64,000 nt of DNA from Sinotaia quadrata (GCA_028829895.1 CM054181.1:68753759-68817758); one strand, 5' to 3'; counted from the stretch's first letter, positions 35,462 through 46,935 are shown. Notes: generated by a model not told the origin, from the letters alone. Made by a program: numbers and translations.

Positions 35462-36423
35462 ACCAACAGGGGCCAGCTACTATGATTAGATTAATATTTT
35501 TTGTCCTGTCACCATAGATTTTGATAGGCAAATTTTTGTCCCCCAAAAGCATGTTTCGACCACCGTGGACAGCATAACTTGTTTAAAAAAATATTGACTT
35601 CATATTTTGTGTGTAACCTAATTAAACAAAGGGCTAGCTTGTATATCTTAATACCTAAAAGTTAAGATTGTACTGTAGCTTTTTAATTAGATGGATGTGC
35701 ACTGATTAACCTTTCTTAAAAATTTAGCGTCGCACAGGCTGCATCTTGAAATGGAAATAATACAAATTACAAACATTATTTGAGGTTTACAAGCTAAATT
35801 TAAGCCTTTTGTGAAGATTTGGAGACGTTTAGATGGTTCAGATGAATGTGTGTGAAGATATTCTTTCCACCAATTCCTTACCATACAGTCGGTGTGTTTC
35901 GTTTGAATTTTTATTTAATTAATTTATCACGTCTTTATAAAACTTTGTCTGCTTAAAACTGCATATCATACAGAAGTACACATATTCACCTATCCAGAGG
36001 CCAAGTTTGAAATATAGCAGTATTTAGATGTTGTGGTAGTGAACACAAAACAGACCCCGAATTAAGTGTAACTGACGCCTCGTGACGTGAGAAGTATCCA
36101 GCGTGAACAAATGTGCGAGTCAGCCGCGGACCGATTGGGACAAGACCAGACTGGATACATTTTCCTTTCAACAAGGCAGATTGAAGCATACTTTGCTCCC
36201 TTTAAAATATGGTGACCTGGTCTTTGGATCGGTTGAAGACAGAACGTTAATCCTGAAACACACTCAGTGCTGCCTAAAAAATATTTCCAGTCACCGATTA
36301 AAAAAAAAATGTACGCCCTTGTCATAGACGGCAGATACGAATGGTGGAAAATATTCGAATTTACAAGTAAATAGCTTGATACAAGAGTGATAGAGGAAAA
36401 TATTTTCGTTCCCCGTCAAAACA
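35462..36423. other. Unassigned sequence
   Basis: Unique AT-rich DNA. The first part may be transposon 3' flank. Overlapping short frames at 35986-36327 on both strands have no domain. Confidence 0.35.
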
Positions 36424-36565
36424 GGTTAGATTGATCGTAGAACATATTTGATTATAAAACATATTTCTATTTCTATCTAAGGAGGGTAGATTGATCATGG
36501 AACATGTCTGATTATAAAACATATTTCTATTTCTATCTAAGGAGGGTAGATTGATCGTGGGAAGT
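36424..36565. repeat. 60-61-bp minisatellite, 2.5 copies
   Basis: GGTAGATTGATC(A/G)TGG recurs at about 36424, 36484 and 36545, with ATTATAAAACATATTTCTAT between. Confidence 0.92.
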
Positions 36566-37171
36566 ATTTCCTTTCACTGTTAACCGTTAAATTTGCACAC
36601 AAAATATTCTCATTCGGAGTCACTAGCTAGCGACAAAACACGACCGCTTTTGGAAAAAAAAACACTTGTAACAGCCGAACGTAACCGAGCCCAGCGTAAT
36701 CGAGCCAGACATTAAGAGAAAAGTAATGAATAAGTTCTGGAATCTTTTTTGGAGAACGCTCGACAGTCGCTTCACGCCTCGTAAATTACCTTATCTCGTC
36801 GGTGTTTCCGCGGTGCCTGGCGAGAATCTGTCGTCTTCAGATGGCTCCATTGACACCAATCGAAGGTCATAGAGATGGATGCCAGTCACACTTCTCACGC
36901 ACGAACGCTGTTTGTCGGCAGCAAAGCCAAATAATTGTTAAAATGTCGTGATCTGGTGTAAATAAATAAATAAAGTAAAAGCATCACCTCGCATACGTTT
37001 TCTTAAATAAACTTCATCCTGGGAAGTACCACTGCAATTGTAAGAAATGGCTGAGAGTAAGATGTTACTAAAATAGCAGTACAGACAGAAATCCAGGAAA
37101 GGCAATTACTATTGAAAGTTAAAATGCTGCTACAATACGAACTGCTCTCTCCGCATGAGATTTTGCTAAAA
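36566..37171. other. Unassigned sequence
   Basis: A patch with more CpG at about 36650-36900, including CGTAACCGAGCC / CGTAATCGAGCC as a short duplication. No coding frame is supported. Confidence 0.4.
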
Positions 37172-37730
37172 TATCAATGTTCTTGATCACCAAAAAAATA
37201 AACTAAAGAACAACGTTCTTGATCACCATGAAATAAACTAGAAAAGCAACGTTCTTGATCACCCGTGAAATAAACTAGAAAAGCAACGTTCTTAATCACC
37301 GTGAAATAAACTAGAAAAGCAACGTTCTTGATCACCGTGAAATAAACTAGAAAAGCAACGTTCTTAATCACCGTGAAATAAACTAGAAAAGCAACGTTCT
37401 TGATCACAGTGAAATAAACTAAAATTGTAATGTACTCCATCGCCGTGAAATAAACCAAAATTGTAAAACACTCTATCACTGTGCAAAAGACTCAAATTGT
37501 AATGCACTCTGTAACCGTGTAATAGATCCCAATTGTAACGCATTCTATCACCATGCAATAGACTCAAATTGCAATGCACTCTATCGACGTGCAATAGATT
37601 CAAATTGTAACATATTTTACCATCTAGAAGCAGACTATTAGTAACGCATTCAATCACCGTGCAATAGATTCAAATTGTAACTCACTAGATCACCGTGAAA
37701 TAGAATACAACAAAAAATTACTCGACCACT
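37172..37730. repeat. 36-bp minisatellite, about 15 copies, two unit forms
   Basis: The left half has near-identical AACGTTCTTGATCACCGTGA plus AATAAACTAGAAAAGC units (37205-37410). The right half has diverged ATTGTAATGCACTCTATCAC forms with the same CCGTG(A/C)AATA core. The 12-residue periodic minus frames are artefacts. Confidence 0.94.
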
Positions 37731-38042
37731 TGGCAATAGACTAAAACTTAAAATGCTTCTTTCTCTTTGTGAAATGCACCCAAAGAGTAATATGTTCTTT
37801 CGGGGTGAATTCATGCACAATTTGTAATGTTATCGATTTGTGTACATTACGTCTAGGACAATAACAGTTCACAATCAGTGCGAACTACGACTAATAATAA
37901 CGTCTCGTTGGGTATGAAATACGATTATAATAACAGCTACTCAAGTGATATCAAATACAGATGCAATGTATTTTCTTTGGTAATAATACACCCCAGACAG
38001 GATGGGTGTTAGAAACTCATAATGTCGCTCATCTTTTTAACA

Positions 38043-38232
38043 GTCTTCCACCGGCTACCTGTTCACAGTCTTCACTGGCTACCTATTCACAGTCTTCACT
38101 GGCTAACTGTCTACAGTCTTCACTGGCTACCTGTTTATAGTCTTCACTGGCTACTTATTGACAGTCTTCACTGACTGTTTACAGTCTGCACCGGCTATCT
38201 GTCCAGTCTTCACTGTTCAGTTTTCAGTGGCT
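38043..38232. repeat. 24-bp minisatellite, about 8 copies
   Basis: Copies of ACAGTCTTCACTGGCTACCT plus GTTC. Interestingly CCGGCTACCTGTTCACAG recurs in similar form near 40545-40600, so the locus may have a distant relative there. Confidence 0.92.
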
Positions 38233-38311
38233 ACTTGTTAAAAGGAGAGTACAACACAAGATCTCTTCTATTTGATATGCGTCACTGACTCGTTCCAATA
38301 CTAAATACCCG

Positions 38312-38408
38312 CCCGATCTTACATATGTGACAGTCCAAGTCCTAAGCTGCCCGATCTTACACATTTGTCAGTCCAAGTCCTAAGCTGCCTGATCTTACAT
38401 GTGTCATT
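38312..38408. repeat. 38-bp minisatellite, 2.5 copies
   Basis: CCCGATCTTACATATGTGAC and AGTCCAAGTCCTAAGCTG units at 38312 and 38350, with a partial one at 38388. Confidence 0.92.
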
Positions 38409-38755
38409 CGTGCAAAAAGTTTGTTTTCTTCTTTAGATACTTTTTAAGCATTCCATAAGGCAAAATATGTCATACGGACGTGTGCGTATTAGATTCCAAC
38501 TTCCGGAAATGTGCTGCATTTTGAGCTGAGACAAAAAGACACCGGACATTTTCAAGAGGGCTCTCAAGACAATTTCTCAAGAGACACCCTTGTCAAAGGC
38601 AAGAACTTCACAATACCCTATACTTGTTGAGTGAAACCTTACATGTATAAATGCATTTTATTAACTTGTTTCGTTTTGTAAATACGTTTATGTTGTCATT
38701 TCGCATGTAAATTTGGGAATGTACTTTCTTACTATATATTTACATGCAATATAAT

Positions 38756-38880
38756 TAGTAGTAATAATACTTAGTAGTAGTAGTAGTGAGAGTAATAATA
38801 ATAATAATAATTCTAATAGTAGAAAGACTAATAGAAGTAGTGGTAGTAAGACTACTAGTAGTAGTAGCTGCAGCAGTATA
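38756..38880. repeat. (TAG)n/(AAT)n trinucleotide complex
   Basis: Interrupted TAG, AAT and AGT triplets over about 120 bp. Confidence 0.9.
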
Positions 38881-38923
38881 GTAATGTTGGTTGAAATGCA
38901 ACTAAAATAAATTAGTATCAAAC

Positions 38924-39122
38924 AAACGCCGAGTGCAAAAAGAAGCATAAATTGCATTAGAGACAAAATAACAAAACGCCGTGTGCAAAAAGAAGCATAA
39001 ATTGCATTAGAGACAAAATAACAAAACGCCGTGTGCAAAAAGAAGCATAAATTGCATTAGAGACAAAATAACAAAACGCCGTGTGCAAAAAGAAGCATAA
39101 ATTGCATTAGAGACAAAATAAC
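38924..39122. repeat. 50-bp minisatellite, 4 copies
   Basis: Four virtually identical units starting AAACGCCGTGTGCAAAAAGA. The first differs at one base (GAGTGC). High identity suggests recent expansion. Confidence 0.97.
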
Positions 39123-39662
39123 TTTGTGCATAGAACTCTGTTCTAAGGGAACTTCACAGCTGTGTATTGAATTTGCTCTTTGTCTTCGTAACAATATCGG
39201 CGAGCCCTTTTAGAACACTCACCACATAGCAACATAATATACAGCTTTTGAAAGAAATTCTTTTTATACGACTACCTAGTGTTCTCACAAAATAAGAACG
39301 ATAATCCTACTCGCCGCTAATCACTCAACATGCACCCATCCAATGAAAACAGATTATCTCCCCCTCCACTTCTGTCCATCTTCGACTTTCACTTCAGAAA
39401 TAAACTTTATTGTGACATTTACAAATTATACAAATTACGAATAACATCTCATAGATGAGAAAGGAAAATGTATATTTAAAATATGTGGGGGAAATATTTC
39501 TCATCATAACAACACCTTGTGAGAGCTGAAAGAACATTTGATATATTAAAAGCAAAAGAAAAGATTTTTTAAAGGGGAGAGGGGGGGTGGCAATGCTCTT
39601 CTTATAATATAAACTTAGGAAAAGCTTTTATTTCATCATACAAGTGTAAAACGCACGTCTTC
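39123..39662. other. Unassigned sequence
   Basis: Unique DNA. A GATTATCTCCCCC motif (minus-strand GGGAGATAAT type) is at about 39352. No gene. Confidence 0.4.
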
Positions 39663-40010
39663 GTATCATGGTGTCCCACATGACTCTCTCTTGGACCCAC
39701 TTTACTTTACGCAGACCCTACCCAGTGTCTTGATGTCCCACATGACTCTCTCTTTGACCCATGTTATTACACCCTTTTACTCACCCCGTACCCAGTGTCA
39801 TGATGTCCCACAGGACTATCTCTTTGACCCATGTTATTAAACTACTTTACTCAGCCCCTACCCAGTGTCATGGTATCCCACATGACTCTCTCTTTGACCC
39901 ATATTATTAAACCCTTTTACTCAGCCCCTACCCAGTGTCATGGTGTCCCACATGACTCTCTCTTTGACCCATGTTATTACACCCTTTTACTCAGCCCCTA
40001 CCCCTGGTGT
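39663..40010. repeat. 70-71-bp minisatellite, 5 copies
   Basis: TCCCACATGACTCTCTCTTT plus GACCCATGTTATTA and CAGCCCCTACCCAGTGTCAT segments recur five times. The first copy is most diverged. Confidence 0.95.
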
Positions 40011-40204
40011 CGTTCTAAATACCATCATTCACACGCTCAAAATACTTTTCAAATTAAACTCCATAAATGAAAATGCTGTCTCCATTCTAAAGAGTATGGG
40101 AATGTGCTTCAGATTGCAATCCTGGATGTTGAGCAACAAGTTACAAATGAACAATGTTGAAAATGAAATTATGCTTGCTGCGCTTGTTGTTCTCTTTACA
40201 TTTA

Positions 40205-40508
40205 ATGAGTGTATTTGACACTCCTATTCAAGTTAGTCACTTATGAGTGTATTTGACACTCCTATTCAAGTTAGTCACTTATGAGTGTATTTGACACTCC
40301 TATTCAAGTTAGTCACTTATGAGTGTATTTGACACTCCTATTCAAGTTAGTCACTTATGAGTGTATTTGACACTCCTATTCAAGTTAGTCACTTATGAGT
40401 GTATTTGACACTCCTATTCAAGTTAGTCACTTATGAGTGTATTTGACACTCCTATTCAAGTTAGTCACTTATGAGTGTATTTGACACTCCTATTCAAGTT
40501 AGTCACTT
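40205..40508. repeat. 38-bp minisatellite, 8 identical copies
   Basis: Eight units (304 bp = 8 x 38) starting ATGAGTGTATTTGACACTCC show no difference that I can find. Each contains the hairpin GAGTGT-ATTTG-ACACTC (6-bp stem, 5-nt loop). Confidence 0.98.
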
Positions 40509-40794
40509 AGCTGTCTGGATGTACCTTTGACAGCCTCACTTTACCTACCCGTTCACAGCCTTCACTAACTACTTATTCACAGCCCTCTACTGCTACCTGT
40601 TCATGGTATAATTCAACACAAAATGTCTTGTCTTAGTTACACTTTACTATCTGGCTCCAGCCCTAAGTGACTTATATGACATGAATATGCTCTCCTGCCA
40701 GAAACTTGCACTTATTAGATAACAGAAATTTCACATTTAGAATGCAGATATAAATTATACGGCTAACTTTCATTTGCTCATCAGAGTCCGACAG
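40509..40794. other. Unassigned sequence
   Basis: Holds CAGCC...CTACC fragments resembling the array at 38043-38232. No gene. Confidence 0.4.
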
Positions 40795-41055
40795 AGACAG
40801 AACGAGGCACAGTTAGGAAAAGAGAGAGAAAGATCGAGTAAACTAAGCAAACGAATAAAGAAAGGGAGGATGAAAAAGGAAAGAGAGAGAGGAAGAGAAG
40901 AAGAAGAATTAGATAGAGCAGATGTATAAACAAGAAAATATTCAGAGTGAAAAAAGAGACAAGTATCGAGAGACAGGGAAGGGAAGAAAGAAAAGTTGGA
41001 AAAAAGAAGAGCTGAAAATGAGATAGGGACAATTGCAAACTGAAGTGCGCTGAGT
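40795..41055. repeat. Polypurine (AGAGAA-rich) tract
   Basis: About 250 bp with A/G-dominated plus strand and no fixed period. The minus-strand frames of 111-122 codons across it are low-complexity artefacts. Confidence 0.85.
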
Positions 41056-41059
41056 GAAG

Positions 41060-41060
<1 letters not shown>

Positions 41061-41114
<54 letters not shown>

Positions 41115-41175
41115 ACACACAGACAAATTAAATGACATTACAAAATAGAACTACGTAGTGAGATTTTTGAAAGAA

Positions 41176-41245
<70 letters not shown>

Positions 41246-41300
41246 GACAAATGAAATGAAAGTATAAAATAGAATTACGGAATGAGATTTTGAAAGAAGA
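41061..41300. repeat. Duplicated (CA)n-containing segment
   Basis: A (CA)n tract followed by ACAAATTAAATGACATTACA and TGAGATTTTTGAAAGAAGA (41061-41176) is repeated in diverged form as (AC)n(GCAC)n plus ACAAATGAAATGAAAGTATA and TGAGATTTTGAAAGAAGA (41177-41300). Confidence 0.9.
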
Positions 41301-41943
41301 GAGAATAATGACAGAGAGAAACGAGTACAAGAAACGAGAGGAAATATAGACCCACTTTACAAATATATAACTCAACTGGAGGTAGCCTCTTTTCCCTCTT
41401 GTTGAGCTCGATCGTCTAACATTAAATCTGGAACAATACTGCCAAGCAATTTATTGCTGTTTGTAGAATTCTAACAATGGCAGCAAGCAATAAACACACC
41501 ATATAAACGTCTTATTCGTTTCCTACGTGAGGCGAAAGGCCGTCAGAGAACGAGAAAAACATAAAAGTCCTCTTTGCCATGTTTGTGCCGCACGGACTGT
41601 TTCAACAGGCGGATTTGTTGGCGATTTTAAAATGTAAAATTTCTAGCTTTCAACCAAAACATTTGCCGCCATTGCAACGAAAGGGAAGCCCGCCTGACAT
41701 CAAAGAGAGCGCCTCCGAAGACATAAGTTGTAACACCCGATCTGAATCTTGGCAGACAGTCAGTAACGTGCATAAACTGTTATAACACCCGTCTGAAGCA
41801 TTTAACACACTATAAAACAAGATGAACCCTCCCCTCCAAAAATAAAAACAAACAAAAAAACCCACACACACACACAAAAGCAAAAAACAAAACAAAACAA
41901 AAAAATAATTGCCGATTTGATATAAGACAGTGCCTAATCTACT
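41301..41943. other. Unassigned sequence
   Basis: Unique DNA with an A-rich stretch (about 41845-41905). The 68-codon plus frame at 41579-41785 has no domain. Confidence 0.35.
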
Positions 41944-42340
41944 CATAATAAAGTCCACTCGTTCACATCAAACATAATAAAGTCCACTCGTTCACGACCA
42001 AACATAATAAAGTCCACTCGTTCACATCAAGCATAATAAAGTCCACTCGTTCACGACCAAACATAATAAAGTCCACTCGTTCACGATCAATCAAAATAAA
42101 ATGTTAGAGTTGTTCACGATCAAACATAATAAAGTACACTTGTTCAAGATCTAACATAATAAAATCCACTTGTTCACGATCAAACAAAATAAAGTCCACT
42201 TGCCTACGATCAAACATAAAGTCCACTTGTTCACGATCAAACATAATAAAGTCCACTTGTTACGATCAAACAATAAAGTCCACTTGTTGGCGATCAAACA
42301 ATAAAATCCACTTGTTGACGATCAAACAAAATAAAATGTT
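41944..42340. repeat. 30-bp minisatellite, about 13 copies
   Basis: Units CAAACATAATAAAGTCCACT plus CGTTCACGAC. CGTTCAC in the left part becomes TGTTCAC/TGTTGAC in the right part, with small deletions. An AAAATGTTAGAG variant occurs at both ends. Confidence 0.95.
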
Positions 42341-42489
42341 AGAGAGTGTTGTGTTGTTGAAGAATCAAACACATTGCCTGATCTCCTCTGAGCTATAGCC
42401 TACTAGCTTCATGGGCCATACATTATATAATTTTTTAGAGTGTTGAAGATACTGAATGATGTTTTGCGAGATTAAGAAGTGCGTCCTGT

Positions 42490-42700
42490 TTAAAAGTGTC
42501 AGCGAATGCTGCGTAAAAGTCTCAATAATTGCTTTATTAAAGTCTCAGTGAATGCTGTTGAAAAGTCTCAATAATTGCTTTATTAAAGTCTCAGTGAATG
42601 CTGTTGAAAAGTCTCAGTGAATGCTGCTTTAAAGTCTCAGTGAATGTTGGTTAAAGGTCTTTGTTAATGCTGTTGAAAAGTCCCACCGAATGCTGTTTAC
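42490..42700. repeat. 24-26-bp minisatellite, 8-9 copies
   Basis: AAAAGTCTCAGTGAATGCTG-type units alternate with AAGTCTCAATAATTGCTTTA units on the left. Confidence 0.92.
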
Positions 42701-42756
42701 TGTCAAAGTCCAGAAATGTATGCTTGCAAGTGTCTCAGTTTTAATGGTATAAAAAT

Positions 42757-42912
42757 TATCTGTGTGTGTGTCTGTGCATGTGTATGTGTGTATGTGCCTA
42801 TGCGTGTGCATATATCTATTTCTGTGATTGTGTCTGTGCATGTGACAATGTCTATGCATGTGTATGTGTTTATATGTGCATGTAGGTGTATATGTGTATA
42901 TGTATATGTGAC
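42757..42912. repeat. Degenerate (TG)n/(TATG)n tract
   Basis: TGTG, TATG and CATG tetranucleotides without a fixed unit. Confidence 0.85.
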
Positions 42913-42939
42913 ATATGCTACAATCGCTGACTTTTTTGC

Positions 42940-43340
42940 TAGTTGAATAGATTAAGTAAATCTAAGATTTTCTCTCTGGATTGTTTTAAATTTTTATTAA
43001 TAAAAATGTAAAGTTTTAACGCATTCTTACAGATTTTTACTGATCTACAAATCATTATTAAATAGAAAAAATATTGTTTAAAAAGTTTTTAAAAATGTTT
43101 GTCGAAAATTAAAAATCTAATTGTTTAGACATATAAGCTATTTCATTTTTTTTTATAGATAGATTAAATCCTATATTAGGAAATGCCATTCTTATTACGA
43201 TTTTTAATAGACAGATTAAGTCTTACTGAATAAAAATGTAAGAGATTGTTACAATTTTTGATGGATTAATCTAATTGTTTAGAAATGTAAGAATTCTTAC
43301 AGTTATTGCTGGATAGATTAATCTGAGTACATGTTTGTGA
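42940..43340. repeat. Degenerate AT-rich repeat (about 60 bp)
   Basis: Recurrent AATGTAAGA...TTCTTACAGATTTTT(A)CTGAT-like and GATTAATCTAATTGTTTAGA segments suggest an old, decayed array. Confidence 0.5.
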
Positions 43341-43477
43341 ATATATTTTAACATTTCTTAATCAAGTAGCCTATCTGGGTAAATAAAATATGTGACCATG
43401 AATTAATTATTGTGTGCAAGCGTTTATATGTGTGTGTATCCACAATATATGTGTGTATATCAGTGAAAGCCAGCATA

Positions 43478-43640
43478 GAAATGAGGTGGCTATTAAAGCA
43501 GTAATAGTAGTACGGATAGAAATGAAGTGGCCATTAAAGCAGTAATAGTAGTCAGGATAGAAATGAAGTGGCCATTAAAGCAGTAATAGTAGTCAGGATA
43601 GAAATGAAGTGGCCATTAAAGCAGTAATAGTAGCCAGGAT
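43478..43640. repeat. 41-bp minisatellite, 4 copies
   Basis: Units start GAAATGAAGTGGCCATTAAA at 43478, 43519 and onward at 41-bp steps, with few differences. Confidence 0.96.
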
Positions 43641-43687
43641 AGGAAAAAACATGTTTACTGCATTAGTGGCATCAGCCAACAATGAAT

Positions 43688-43829
43688 ACAACTGCAATTT
43701 ATACCAGTTCGTGGATGGTATGTTTGTTTTTGTGTATATGTAAAGGTAATGAGTGGTACAACTGCAATTTATACCAGTTCGTGGATGGCATGTTTGTTTT
43801 GTGTATATGTAAAGATAATGAGTGGTACG
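43688..43829. repeat. 70-bp tandem duplication
   Basis: ACAACTGCAATTTATACCAG recurs at 43688 and 43758, and the rest of the unit (GTTTGTTTTTGTGTATATG) is nearly identical. Confidence 0.95.
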
Positions 43830-44296
43830 AGAGAAAATAAAGGTTGAAGTCGCTAAACAACAAAGCAAAATTACTTTTTAATTATTAAAAAGAAAGGAAT
43901 TTCTCGCAGATGAAACATTTTTTGCTCTTTTGTAGAATGCTAGCGATCGATTGTTTGCAAGAGGAGAACCCAGATGTCTCATAGGTTATCACTGACATTG
44001 TCCTATGAATTTGTGTGTATATATATATATGTAATTGTATCTGATTGTATATGTGTATGCTTGTAAGTGTGTATGTGTTTGTGTGTGTATGATTTGACCA
44101 AGAGACTTGTTTAGTGGTTAGGAGGACGTGACTCTTCGCTCTTTAGATACCGAGGGTATATTTGATGGTTGTCACTTTGGGTGGGGGGACGGGGGAAGAT
44201 GGTATTGCTACGGTAAAGCGATGTATAATTTAAGTACACTGAAATATTTCACTCATGCATATCTCACACTGAGAGTATTGCTCGTCTGCATGCGGC

Positions 44297-44427
44297 TGAC
44301 ATTACTTGGTATGGACATAGCATGACATGACTTGGCATGGACATAGCATGACATTACTTGGCATGGACATAGCATGACATTACTTGGCATAGACACAGCA
44401 TGACATGACTTGGCATGGACATAGCTC
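44297..44427. repeat. 26-bp minisatellite, 5 copies
   Basis: Units TGACATTACTTGGCATGGAC plus ATAGCA. Confidence 0.95.
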
Positions 44428-44536
44428 TATGAAAATGTCAAGAGGAGCAAATTAAACAGGAATGGCATTGTTCGAAAATATATTCCTTGTGATTTGCAAT
44501 CTACAAGAACACGTAGACGGTATGTTTACATCGCCC

Positions 44537-44622
44537 ACCTTTATCTTCACCTAGAGTCAGTCATACGCTTAGCGTCAGACCTTTATCTTCACCTAGAGTC
44601 ATACGCTTAGCGTCAGACCTTT
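44537..44622. repeat. About 38-bp tandem duplication
   Basis: ACCTTTATCTTCACCTAGAG with GTCATACGCTTAGCGTCAGA occurs twice; the first copy has an extra CAGT. Confidence 0.92.
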
Positions 44623-44877
44623 TAATCTCTCATCGGGCCCTTACAGGCTTTCCTACTGAGATGCCTTTTAATCTGGAATTGGCAAAAGTCTGACGATCTG
44701 TCTCAGCCAGAAGAAAAGGAATTAAAAAAAAAATGTTCGGCCTAAGAAGAGCAATATCCTTAGCTGTCCAGAGTGGGTAGAGATTACCGTCACCTCGCGT
44801 CAAGATAATACAGGTCACGCTCAAAAGATACATTTATTAGCGAAAATAGATCTTGTGACAAAAAGACAGTATTGATG

Positions 44878-44879
44878 TG

Positions 44880-44939
<60 letters not shown>

Positions 44940-44941
44940 CG
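44878..44941. repeat. (TG)n microsatellite
   Basis: About 30 TG units with two GC-containing interruptions. Confidence 0.97.
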
Positions 44942-45055
44942 TTGCGCATGTACATTTGCGTTGTGAGAAGTAAGATGAATAATACCTTAGCATTCTGAAG
45001 GCATCCACTATGTTTGGCAATGGACTTTGGCAATAAGAATATACGGACAGAAGAT

Positions 45056-45101
45056 ACATAGATAGACAGATAGATAGATAGATAAGTAGGTAGGTAGGTA
45101 T

Positions 45102-45165
<64 letters not shown>

Positions 45166-45216
45166 ATAGGTAATATATAGACAGATAGATAGATAGATAA
45201 GTAGGTAGGTAGGTAT

Positions 45217-45292
<76 letters not shown>

Positions 45293-45403
45293 ATAGGTAA
45301 TATATAGACAGATAGATAGATAGATAAGTAGGTAGGTATACAGATAGATAGACAGACAGATAGATAGATAGATAGATAGGTAGATAGATAGATAGATAGA
45401 TGT
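45056..45403. repeat. (GATA)n microsatellite with higher-order pattern
   Basis: A composite segment, AAGTAGGTAGGTAGGTATAT followed by a GATA run and then AAATAGGTAATATATAGACA, occurs twice at about 120-bp spacing and a third time partially. The GATA tract itself is therefore tandemly duplicated. The 226-codon minus frame here is an artefact. Confidence 0.95.
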
Positions 45404-45712
45404 GCAATGATAAATATTTAACGCTCAATACTGAATGCTCATTACTCAGTGTCAAGAATGCAATTCTCAATTACAATGCACAGTACGTAATGTTCAGTAT
45501 CTAGTGCTTATTGTGCAATGCTCAGTTTTATTTGTCAGTTGTCCTTTCTTTCACTGTTCGGTGTTCGTATTTATTGTTCGCTGTCCAATAACAATTCATA
45601 AACAGTATTCTTTTTTATTGCACAATGTCACTCAGTATTCCTATTCTTATGTCCAGTGTCCATGACTTAGTCACGATGTAGACGTTCACTGAATGACAAT
45701 GAATTTTTTTAT

Positions 45713-45795
45713 ATTATTATTATGAGAAGCACTTCTGGCCTAGGCTGATTTCGCGTTGGGGAGGGGTGGTTTCTGGGGAGTGGATTGAGTGGTTG
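45713..45795 (+). mobile_element. Dispersed repeat copy 2
   Basis: After an ATT-rich lead (45713-45723), GAAGCACTTCTGGCCTAGGC and TTGGGGAGGGGTGGTTTCTG match the element at 34097-34160 in the same orientation. An ATT/TTA-rich lead is typical of LINE/SINE junctions, but the family is not identified. Confidence 0.5.
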
Positions 45796-45929
45796 AGCCT
45801 GATGACTAGATCTACTTTCGTACTTTTTTGAGGATTTTTTAGGGGGCAAAGCCGCACTTTTAATTGTATCTCCAGCGTCTGATGTGGAAAGTGCATTCAA
45901 GCTGTACGCACTGCTGTGTGTATTATTCT

Positions 45930-46320
45930 GGAATATTCTCCACTGTTCTAGGGGCTGTCGTGTTGTGTGTATTATTCTCCACTGTTCCAGGGGTTGTCGT
46001 GTTGTGGTGTATTTTTTCCTCCACTGTTCTTGGAGCTGTCGTGTTGTGGTGTATTTTTTCCTCCACTGTTCTAGGGGCTGTCGTGTTGTGGTGTATTTTT
46101 TCCTCCACTGTTCTAGGAGCTGTCGTGTTGTGGTGTATCTTTTCCTCCTCTGTTCTAGAGGCTGTCGTGTTGTGGTGTATTTTTTCCTCCACTGTTCTAG
46201 GGGCTGTCGTGTTTGGTGTATTTTTCCTCCTCTGTTCTAGGGGCTGTCGTGTTTGGTGTATTTTTTCCTCCTCTGTTCTAGGGGCTGTCGTGTTTGGTGT
46301 ATTTTTTCTTCCTTTGTTCT
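45930..46320. repeat. 42-bp minisatellite, about 9 copies
   Basis: Units CTCCACTGTTCTAGGGGCTG plus TCGTGTTGTGGTGTATTTTTTC. The last three copies carry a shortened GTGTTTGGTGT. Both strands are open in repeat frames. Confidence 0.96.
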
Positions 46321-46325
46321 GTATT

Positions 46326-46573
46326 ACAACTTGAGTTTTATAAGTTAAAGAAGTTATGTATTATTGCTTAAGTTTTATAATTTAATGAAAAGTTCTATAT
46401 CATAGCTTGGGTTTTATAACTTGAAAAGTTCTGTATAAAGCTTGAGTTTAATAACTTAATGAGAAGTTTTGTATTACAGCTTGAATTTTATAACGGAATG
46501 AGAAGTTCTGTATTACAGCTTGAATTTTATAACTGAATGAGAAGTTCTGTATTACAGATTGATTTTTATAAGC
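46326..46573. repeat. 39-bp minisatellite, about 6 copies
   Basis: Units TTGAGTTTTATAACTTAATG plus AGAAGTTCTGTATTACAGC. The unit end TGTATTACAG resembles a splice acceptor but without a pyrimidine tract. Confidence 0.94.
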
Positions 46574-46694
46574 TAATGCTGAATTATCAGGCTAATAACA
46601 TCTTATCCACAATAAATATCATAATACATTTGCTAACATATGTTCATGTTTATCTAAGTTGGGGCGGAACTCATACTGAACAGAACTTCCTAAA

Positions 46695-46935
46695 GGTACG
46701 TAACTCCGATTACCTTTTCGGTTCGGAATTACCCTGTCCTTGTAACCATACAGATGACCGTCACTGACTGCCTTTAAATTCCCCTGTCTTTGTAACCCCT
46801 GGAATAGCTGTCATTGTGTTCTTGAAATTCCCCTGCCCTTGCAACCGTACGGAATCTTTTCTGTCTTTAAATTCCCTTGTCCTTGTACCCTCACTAATGA
46901 CCGTCACTGAGTCCTTTAAATTCCCGAGGAATTGA
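46695..46935. repeat. Degenerate about 55-bp minisatellite, 4-5 copies
   Basis: Recurring AAATTCCCCTGTCCTTGTAA and GACCGTCACTGA(G/C) segments. Confidence 0.85.

Noticed and set aside
40205..40508. CRISPR array
   Set aside because: Repeats are contiguous with no spacers, the sequence is eukaryotic, and there are no cas genes.
44790..45470. 226-codon minus-strand ORF (YLSI repeats)
   Set aside because: Translation of (GATA)n and (TG)n microsatellites. The same applies to ORFs at 19127-19444 and 23378-23836.
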